From Lepidonotus clava (Eukaryota; Annelida; Polychaeta; Phyllodocida; Polynoidae), in assembly GCA_936440205.1 (NCBI GenBank), contig OW387146.1:28148458-28212457 (forward strand): a stretch of DNA of 64,000 nucleotides, in the 5' to 3' direction. A program made the position numbers and the translations under genes. Of the stretch, positions 57,901 through 64,000 are shown one piece after another (the stretch's first letter is position 1; every line of letters begins with the position of its first letter). A model generated the notes under the pieces. The model was given only the letters and a program-made list of their open reading frames with translations. It was not told the DNA's origin and ran no database searches.

Positions 57901-60900
57901 CGCGTAACAATTTCACAAGAATAATTTGTGAGGCTAATTTGTATGGTTCTTTTAATTGATATTTAAAATTTAAATTTTGATCAAGATGAAATCCTAGATA
58001 TTTATAAATATGAACCCGCTCAATGAATTAATTTCCTAGTCGGAATTGCATATCATCACAACTCTAACATGGGTCAAAGATGACATACTTAGTTTTTTTA
58101 ACATTAATGGTCAATTTATTATATCTACACCATACATCAAGTCTCTCAACATCATGCTGTAGGAGTGTTTGCCCATATCCAACATTAGTTTTTGATATGA
58201 ATAACACAGTATCATCCGCATACTGTAGTATTTCACTGTGCTTGGGGACTCGAGACATGTTATTACCATACATATTAAATAACAGAGGTCCCAGAATGGA
58301 TCCCTGTGGAACACCATGGGTGATGTTTTGTGTGCTGGATGCTATGCCATTAGCAACTGTTTTCTGTTTTCTGTTAGATAGGTAATTTCGTAGTAAGTCT
58401 AGAACATTATTTGATAGATTGAATGTTGCACATGCCTGCAATAATATGGCGTGATTAAGAGTATCAAACGCCTTCTCGAAAGTCTATAAATATACCTATT
58501 GTGTTTATTCAGTTATTAAAGTTATTAACAATTTGATCCATTAACTTGAAGATAGTATCATGTGTGCCATGGTGCTTCCTGAATCCATTCTGGGTACATG
58601 ATAATAAAGCATTCTCCTCAATATAGTCATAGAGTTGACAGTGAATCAATTTTTGAAGCAGCTTACCGGTCATGGGCAATAAAGGAATAGGTCTAAGATC
58701 TTCAACCAGGCTTGGTGTGGGTACCTTAGGTATAGGAATTACAGTGCCTATCTTCCAAGAGTCTGGGAAAGTATTTGTACTAATGGCTAAATTCATTATG
58801 TTTAAGAGATGTGGAAGTAAATATAGGAGACAGTCTTTAAGTAGTCTTGATGCTATGGATAAGCCTGATGATTTATAAATGTCAGTTTCAGCCAGGACTT
58901 TCCTTAAGGATAGAGAGTGGTGATTAACAGGCATTTCAGTAAAATTGCAACAGTTTTGCCAATATTGCTAAGTGATTGATGTATTATACATCAAATGAAA
59001 GGGCAGATTTTTCTCTATCTAATGGTATACATAGATATTAAATGAAATTGGGATTAGAAATAAAATATATGAAAAAGTGAATTTTTCACTATTATTTTTT
59101 AAATGTCGATATCTTCATCAAAATTTGTCTGGAATTCTGAGACTTTACAGGTTATGCAAAAACATTACTGTTGAGGGAACTGTGTCTCAGATTTTTGTTT
59201 TAGGTCCTACTTTTTATATTTACCCTTCTACATATTGAAAAAAACGGGTAACTTTTTGATAATTTTTCACATTTTTTCCCTACATTTTCTTAAAATTTAA
59301 CTAAGACCTACATAAATATTCTGAGACACAGTTCCCTGCATAAGAATGTTTTAAATATATATATACAGAGTGTCCAATAAGTACCCTCAACATTAAGTCA
59401 GATATCGACCTTCAAAAAATAAAAGTCAAAAATCAAATTTCCATTTTTATCGTTCATTTACTCAGTCAATTTTCATTGAACAATCTTATTTCATATAACT
59501 TTTTGCAGAGGACATATTCAAGTGTAGATATGAGAAATGTTAAGCAGATATTTCAAAAATTGAATCATTGATAATTCAAAGATGCAACTACTGCAAAAAC
59601 GCCAGAATCACCACTCTCTATCCTTAATTTCTCTAAAGTAAATGGAATTAGATCAAATTTGTTATCACCAAGTGCTAAACCTTTGGGCAAACAGACCTCA
59701 ATTCGGCTAAGATCCTCTTGGCTTGGATGCTGTATCAAATTGGACAGTTTCTCTCCAATATTTACAAAATAGGTATTGGTATGTTGTGCAGCATTTTCAG
59801 GGGGGGCATTTTGGCCCAGGGGGTCCTTTAGTTTATGTGTTAGATTTGATGTTCATATAGAAGAATACCAAGTTTTAGTGAAAATCATTGACTCATTCAT
59901 GTGATAAATGGGTTCAAGAATCCTCATATTCCTCTGATCCTCAGGAAATCACACATCTGTGTGTGACGTCACACAAAATGACAGTTATATTCAAATTTCA
60001 AAATTGTAAATTACTTAATAAACTATATTTTTTCAAAATGTTTTTAGAAATCATTGAATTTGATAATTTTAAACACCCTTACACCTATAAAGAACGTTAA
60101 GGAAAATTACATTTTAATTTTTTTCACTCTTATGATTTTTCAACTGTTCTGCTTGTGACGTCACACACAGATAAATGCACTGTGCAGGCTGCACTAATTG
60201 CAAGGCAGGGCAACTCTGTTTGATTCACAAAAACTTGGATAAAACCAAAACGGCAAGAGATAAATGCATGAAATTTGGTATTGTTATTCCATTAGTGGTG
60301 CTTAGCACGGTAGTATACTTATCTATATTCACTGGCCCCTCCCTTTAAGGTATGGCTGTTATGCACCCACTAACTCCATAATGTTCAACTTGATTTGAGT
60401 GTAGATGTTATACTTATCTTATATACAAACTGGATTCTTCCTAAGGTATCAACCCTTACAATTTTACTGTTTCAGCTATAGAGCATCAAGAACCAAAAGC
60501 AGTTGATGAAGAGGTTGAAGTTACAAGGAGTGTAAAGATAGAAAACGATGAACGAGCATCACCCATAGTAACAACTGTCAATCTCACATTCCCTGATGCA
60601 ACAGCACAACCAACTGATAAACTGACAAAAGCATCACCAGGGGTCCAATTATCTAAAGCAGATCCATCAGATGCTGTAGTCTGCGCCACAGAGGAAATGA
60701 TACAGCCTGCAGATAAAGAACAAACAGGGGAGACCAAATCTACCACAACAGGTTTAACTGCAGAGCCACAACAGGCTGAAGCAGAACTGTCAGAAGCTAA
60801 AGTGCCAACAACAGCAATTGAAACACCAGCAACAGAGGCTGAAAACACAGCAATGGAGGCTATAGGATCAGCAACACTACAAGAACAACCAGCTACAGAG

Positions 60901-62382
60901 ACTGAAGCACCAGCAACAGAACAAGCACAGCCAGTAACAGAGGCTGAAACACCAGATATAGAAAAAGAACAACTAGCAATAGAACAAGCACAGCCAGCAG
61001 CAGAGGCTGAAGCACCAGAAATAGAAAAAGAACAACCAGCAATAGAGGCTGAAGCACCATCTACAGAACAAGAACCACCAGCATCAGATGTTGGAGAAGA
61101 AGAAGCTAAAGCACCAGTAACTGAGGTTGATCCACAAGTTATAGAGACTGACCCATCAGCACCAGACATGGAAGCACCAGCAACAGGAAGTGATACACCA
61201 GCAACAGGTTCTGAAACACGAGCAGCAGAACCTGAAACAGCTTTAGATATCGATGTTGAGACTGAAACACCAGCAGCTGGGGTCGAGACACCAGCAGAAG
61301 AAGCTGAGGCTCAGTTAACTGGGGTTAAGGCACCAGAAACTGAAACTGCTGTATCCCAAACAAAGGTTGAGGCAATATCAATAGAGGAGTATGAAAAGCC
61401 ACCAATTAAGGCTGCTGCAGCAGCTCTAGATCCTACTGAACCAGAGGTTTTGCAAGGTATGAAACCTGAGCTTGCATCACCAGAACCCAAGACAGAAGCC
61501 TCAACTCATGACACTGTAACACCGCCAGCAGAGGCTGAAACACAATCGCCAGAGGCTGGAACACCACCAGCAGAGACTGAAACACCACCAGCAGAGGCTG
61601 AAACACAATCGCCAGAGGCTGGAACACCACCAGCAGAGACTGAAACACCACCAGCAGAGGCTGAAACACAATCGCCAGAGGCTGGAACACCACCAGCAGA
61701 GACTGAAACACCACCAGCAGAGGCTGAAACACCACCAGCAGAGGCTGGAACACCACCAACAGAGGCTGAGACACCACCAGCAGAGGCTGAAACACCACCA
61801 GCAGAGGCTGAAACACCACCAGCAGAGGCTGAAACACAATCACCAGAGGCTGGAACACCACCAGCAGAGGCTGAAACACCACCAGCAGAGGCTGAAACAC
61901 AATCACCAGAGGCTGGAACACCACCAGCAGAGGCTGAAACACCACCAGCAGAGGCTGAAACACAATCACCAGAGGCTGAAACACCACCAGCAGAAGCTGA
62001 GACACCACCAGCAGAGGCTGAAACACCACCAGCAGAGGCTGGAACACCACCAGCAGAAGCTGAAGCACCACCAGCAGAGGCTGAAACACCACCAGCAGAG
62101 GCTGAAACACAATCACCAGAGGCTGAAACACCTCCAGCAGAGGCTGAAACACCACCAGCAGAAGCTGAGACACCACCAGCAGAGGCTGGAACACCACCAG
62201 CAGAGGCTGGAACACCACCAGCAGAGGCTGAAACACCAGTATCAAAGACTGACATAGCAGCACCAGAAACTGAGACACTAGCACCAGAAGTTAAAGCACA
62301 AGAGACTGAAGCACAAGAAGCAGAGGCCCAACCAACAGCAATAGAGACTGGGGTAGTTCTGGAGGCTGACCCCCAGCAATAG
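50104..62382 (+). CDS. RIIa (R2D2)-domain protein with long Pro/Glu-rich repeats, CABYR/SPA17-like
   Basis: Spliced coding sequence: 50104-50139, 51679-51802, 53673-53768, 60476-62382 (2163 nt, 720 residues plus TAG). All introns are GT/AG and frame-consistent. Residues 1-52 read MASPINIPDGFEELLEKLMR and onwards through NVHRFLSSYLEAEL, the IPxG..LLE.L.R..L...P.N...F...Y pattern of RIIa/R2D2 domains. These domains bind the amphipathic helices of A-kinase anchoring proteins and radial-spoke or fibrous-sheath partners in cilia and sperm tails. The rest is disordered: PxxE-type repeats from residue about 160, then near-perfect 7-residue ETPPAEA repeats. An RIIa domain followed by one very long disordered exon is the layout I remember for CABYR, but the disordered part cannot show orthology, so no symbol is assigned. 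The open frame ends at TAG 62380-62382 although a related tail continues in another frame (separate entry). Confidence 0.85.
50216..50365. repeat. imperfect hairpin in RIIa intron 1
   Basis: Arms about 50 nt: AGAGTCCGTGCAATCAGTTA ... TTACCCTTTTT and AAAAGGGTAACTATGACAGC ... AAGGACTCT. A TGACGTCA lies near the loop (about 50278). Confidence 0.7.
50450..50680 (+). promoter_or_regulatory. candidate internal promoter of the RIIa gene
   Basis: A locally GC-rich stretch in intron 1 with AGCCAATCAG (50511) and GTGATTGGCC (50636), a CCAAT box in each orientation, and several CG dinucleotides. No TATA box seen. It sits directly upstream of the candidate alternative first exon. Confidence 0.25.
50681..50710 (+). 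CDS. candidate alternative first coding exon of the RIIa gene
   Basis: ATG at 50681 opens MVLGWDPDRQ and reaches a donor CAG|GTGAGC after exactly ten codons, phase 0, so it would splice in frame to 51679 (ELLEKL). Upstream lies a GC-richer stretch with inverted CCAAT boxes at 50513-50517 and 50638-50642. The product would lack the IPDG motif. No transcript evidence, and short in-frame coincidences do occur. Confidence 0.3.
50814..51083. mobile_element. MITE with CCATACCCACTAAC ends
   Basis: Inverted ends CCATACCCACTAACTGAT and ATCGGTTAGTGGGTATGG; interior rich in GTCGG/CCGAC words. In RIIa intron 1. Confidence 0.75.
51679..51802 (+). CDS. RIIa gene, exon carrying the two RIIa helices
   Basis: Acceptor TTGTCATTTCTAG, donor AGTT|GTAAGT, 124 nt. 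Encodes ELLEKLMRAALWHRPLNVHR and FLSSYLEAELDRRTLQNLTV, the helix-loop-helix that makes the dimer and the AKAP-docking face. Confidence 0.9.
52140..53185 (+). mobile_element. LINE fragment, 3' half
   Basis: Plus-strand frame pieces include NCNKTKVLYMGS, HNHLGVILDAEMDLTAHLNN and LYKRVRYEILDMSKLRKYIN, the post-catalytic region of LINE reverse transcriptases (LGV.LD......H). Ends in an A-rich tail at about 53155-53185. Many interruptions; a different family from the 56895 element. In RIIa intron 2. Confidence 0.65.
53420..53510. repeat. single end of the CAGTGT MITE family
   Basis: ACAGTGTCGGAAATTAAGC followed by TGCACCTGG, matching the 14481 family; no partner end found. Confidence 0.45.
53673..53768 (+). 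CDS. RIIa gene, Ser/Thr-rich linker exon
   Basis: A 96-nt exon; acceptor TTTCTTTACGAACCAG, donor AAAG|GTAAAG. It encodes a Ser/Thr-rich linker (SYPTMSPSITSASKSITEAI and onwards), in phase with its neighbours. A small MITE starts 30 nt past its donor. Confidence 0.8.
53799..54002. mobile_element. hAT-like MITE, CAGGGTTCTTCCTAGG ends
   Basis: Ends CAGGGTTCTTCCTAGG and CTAGGAAGAACTCTG; flanks GGCGTG and GGTGTG (5 of 6). Starts 30 nt past the exon 3 donor. Same family as 28311-28519. Confidence 0.7.
54010..55005. other. RIIa intron 3 segment, unassigned
   Basis: AT-rich; holds a (CA)n microsatellite at 54851-54932. No coding signal. Confidence 0.45.
54851..54932. repeat. (CA)n microsatellite
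   Basis: About 31 uninterrupted CA units, then interrupted ones. Confidence 0.97.
55008..55765 (-). mobile_element. tRNA-derived SINE interrupted by a MITE
   Basis: The tail (AACAAACAAACTC on the minus strand) at 55008 and the head at 55660-55765 match 12714-13240; the middle is interrupted by the element at 55350-55639. Confidence 0.6.
55350..55639. mobile_element. MITE with CCAC(G/A)GATAGC ends, nested in a SINE
   Basis: Second copy of 2704-3047: shared TTTTGTCGACAAAATTAGT and ACCTGCAGGT blocks, ends CCACAGATAGC and GCTATCGGTGG. Confidence 0.65.
55770..56890. other. RIIa intron 3 segment, nothing recognised
   Basis: AT-rich with a short TA run at 55795-55808; no coding signal. Confidence 0.4.
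56895..58960 (-). mobile_element. LINE (Jockey/CR1-type), 5'-truncated, with reverse transcriptase
   Basis: Minus-strand frames read SWKIGTVIPIPKVPTPS, LLSCTQNGFRKHHGTHDTIF, HGVPQGSILGPLLFNMYGNN and the catalytic ILQYADDTVLFIS, then NKLTINVKKTKYVIF and a C-terminal SYIDMGNIYFSQ-like block shared with 46577-47335. Several frame interruptions and one MITE insertion (57373-57594); the endonuclease part is missing. Antisense in RIIa intron 3. Confidence 0.85.
57373..57594. mobile_element. mariner-like MITE inserted in the LINE
   Basis: Inverted ends CCGTAAAACCCCTAATTTA and TAAATTAGGGGTTTTACGG between TA dinucleotides (57371-57372, 57595-57596). Interior repeats CCCTAATTTAAGCCGCACCC. The sister LINE copy near 47055 shows the unfilled site context (TCTAGTTGGTCT). 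Confidence 0.85.
59158..59352. repeat. hairpin repeat, GGGAACTGTGTCTCAGA arms
   Basis: Left arm GAGGGAACTGTGTCTCAGA and right arm TCTGAGACACAGTTCCCTGC, about 33 nt each with mismatches, around 130 nt. Confidence 0.75.
59880..60344. mobile_element. TTAA-type MITE, reverse copy, left end missing
   Basis: Right end TCACTGGCCCCTCCCT, then TTAA at 60345-60348. Interior matches 24714-25274 in reverse (AACTGTTCTGCTTGTGACGT). TGACGTCA at 59964-59971 and 60156-60163. About 130 bp before exon 4 of the RIIa gene. Confidence 0.7.
60476..62382 (+). CDS. RIIa gene, large repeat-coding exon
   Basis: Acceptor TTTTACTGTTTCAG; open from AIEHQEPKAVDEEVEV to TAG at 62380. The first 70 residues are mixed, then acidic PxxE/ATE repeats, then from about 61525 to 62240 a coding minisatellite with a 21-bp period (ETPPAEA) and a 63-bp higher-order unit (AETQSPEAGTPPAETETPPAE is its 21-residue form, here broken for length at 20: AETQSPEAGTPPAETETPPA). 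The antisense frames that stay open here are by-products of the repeat. Confidence 0.85.
61525..62240 (+). repeat. coding minisatellite, 21-bp unit
   Basis: Tandem units of the type GAAACACCACCAGCAGAGGC+T, varying to GAAACACAATCACCAGAGGC. All are multiples of three, so unit gain or loss keeps the frame. Near-identity of many units points to recent unequal exchange; the unit number is probably polymorphic. Confidence 0.9.
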
Positions 62383-62549
62383 AGGCGCAAACACCAGCAT
62401 CTGATGCTGAAGCAGCAGAAGTTGACGTACCACTACCAGAGGCTGAAGCACTAGCTCCAGTAGAAGCACTTCCTAATGAAGCACCAGTGGTAGAATTAGG
62501 ACCACCAGCAGATGCTGCAGAACCTGTAGCTGAAGCACTCGCAGCATAA
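62383..62549 (+). CDS. out-of-frame continuation of the RIIa gene tail
   Basis: Just after the TAG, a different frame reads AIEAQTPASDAEAAEVDVPL, then PEAEALAPVEALPNEAPVVE and on to VAEALAA and TAA at 62547-62549. The composition matches the upstream repeats (PEAEA, Ala/Pro/Glu), so this was, or is, coding. The frames are offset at a run of five C at about 62371-62375; four C would make one continuous frame. It may be a base-call or assembly error, an allele with a truncated product, or a second coding region reached by alternative splicing. Confidence 0.6.
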
Positions 62550-63520
62550 GTAAAGCAGGTTCAGATTACAATATCTTCATCAGTTCCACCCTGTGAAAGA
62601 TGAAATGTAAGGTAGACACCTCCAAGCAACAGTCCTTTTACAACCAGTTCATTCTATTAAGAACTTTTTTTGTTACCTTACATATTTGTGGAACGCTTAT
62701 AGCTATGGCCAAATGAACAAATTGTTTCTATCATTTTTAATCACCCCCGCCCTGTGAAAGATGAAATGTGAGGTAGACAGCTACAAGCCACAGTCTTTAC
62801 ACAACCAGTTAATTCAAACAAGAAGAACATTTTTATTACCTTACCTACTTGCGGAACTCTTATAGTTATGGCCAAATGAAACAAATTGTTTGTACCATTT
62901 TTAATCACCAAAAATGAAGTCTCCCAATAATGTTCTTTACAGTGATATCTATATGTATTTTTATTTATCGTAGACTCCTCTCCCAAATGAAACTACTAAT
63001 GATTCAGTTTTCTATAACAATACTGTCAGCATAAAAGATCCGATCCAATATATTTTTCACTTGCCTTGTTAATCAAAGATGTACAGGTGGAAAATCAACA
63101 TCAGGCTGACCAATACCGAGTAGGAATAAGAGTTGTTGGCATTTTGCATCATAAAACTTTCTCACTTGGCTGAAGATTTTTTCCATACAAACAAACTTGA
63201 ACAGTCTTGTCAGTCTAGATTACTGATAAAGAAACAATTTTATTTCAAACCCTGATGTGCCTGTGTAGATCCTAATTACATTTCTATTTCACTACTGTAA
63301 TATGAAGAAGAAAAGAAATTAATTTCATGAACTGAAAAAGGTCACGTAGGTTGAGGAACCTGTGTTTGAGTTATTATTGAATGTTCACATTGCCACCTGG
63401 TTTTGAAAATAAACTTCTGTATAAATGTCTGATGCCATTTTGGTAACATTACCTTAAAACCAATATATTATTCATAAGGCAATTGCAACACCTTATTTCA
63501 AATTAAAATAAAGGTTACAA
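62550..63520 (+). other. 3' UTR of the RIIa gene with tandem duplication and poly(A) signals
   Basis: After the tail stop there is a direct tandem duplication, 62589-62749 and 62750-62909 (period about 161 bp, roughly 85-90% alike by eye). AATAAA occurs at 63408-63413 and 63507-63512; either could end the transcript. No further open frame of note. Confidence 0.55.
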
Positions 63521-64000
63521 TAGAGGGATCAGCAGCTGATTGCTTGAGTTGTGTGTGTCTTCTTATAACTGTCCTTCCTTTCACAATTAATTTATGTATA
63601 TTATCTTTTTTATTCATTACGGAGCAAAGCCTTTCAGAGCTTTGCTCCATTATTGAATATACTTAAGGCGTTACCAGACAAAAGGAGGCAATGCAAGAAT
63701 CCCCATCTCTGTAGAATTTGTAAAAAGAGTTATGGTCTCTAACAAAAAGTATATAAATCTGACCTAATGCAACTCATAATAAATTGAAATATCCATCTAC
63801 AACTATTCATTAATCAGGGAATTCCAAAATAACTTTAAAAAGGAATTCCCATAGCTGTGACATAGCAAGGGGAGTACTGAGCAGCTCAGCATTCAGGGAA
63901 TTCCCAAAATTAAATTCCTTTCCTCAATAATTCCCCCAATTTTTTACTTTTGAAATATTTTTAGAATTCTTAATTGAAATTAATCATACAAAAAAATAGC
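63521..64000. other. flank beyond the RIIa gene
   Basis: 63780-64000 is a reversed copy of the GGAATTCCC-rich dispersed repeat (38700-39080). Nothing else recognised. Confidence 0.45.

Noticed and set aside
61433-62390. Long open minus-strand frames opposite the RIIa repeat region
   Set aside because: They arise because a 21-bp repeat without stops in one frame is stop-free in antisense frames too; the plus-strand frame has spliced exons and a recognisable domain.

Overview
The window is nuclear DNA from an invertebrate animal. It is AT-rich, its genes are broken into small exons by long introns, and it is dense in short non-autonomous transposons. A tRNA-derived repeat present in four copies resembles, from memory, a SINE-like family common in mollusc genomes, so a mollusc is my best guess. 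That is an inference.

Two protein genes can be supported. On the minus strand, five coding exons between 36650 and 3468 encode a 316-residue TLC-domain membrane protein, the TLCD5 (TMEM136) homologue. Every junction keeps the reading frame at GT/AG sites, and intron 1 alone is 21.2 kb. On the plus strand, four coding exons between 50104 and 62382 encode a 720-residue protein. It starts with an RIIa (R2D2) docking/dimerisation domain and continues as a long acidic Pro/Glu/Thr/Ala repeat region, the architecture of CABYR/SPA17-type AKAP-binding proteins of cilia and sperm flagella. Its last exon ends early in one frame, and a clearly related coding tail runs on in another frame to 62549.

Layout: 1-3467 is sequence beyond the TLCD5 stop with one MITE. 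3468-36655 is TLCD5; its introns hold a 47-bp minisatellite beside exon 4, a Penelope-like element fragment with a GIY-YIG domain, two hammerhead-ribozyme-like motifs, a roughly 120-bp satellite array, SINEs and many MITEs. 36656-50071 is the intergenic or 5'-UTR interval between the two head-to-head (divergent) genes; it holds nested DNA transposons including a 4.08-kb composite, hairpin repeats, a CGACGT minisatellite family and a LINE tail. 50072-63520 is the RIIa gene with LINE fragments and MITEs in its introns. 63520-64000 is flank with a dispersed repeat.

The two genes show no functional link in the sequence. The strongest unexplained signals are the hammerhead motifs, the frame structure of the RIIa gene, its possible second promoter and first exon, and a set of unrelated-looking MITEs that share CAGGG/CAGTG-type ends and exact 5- or 6-bp target duplications.
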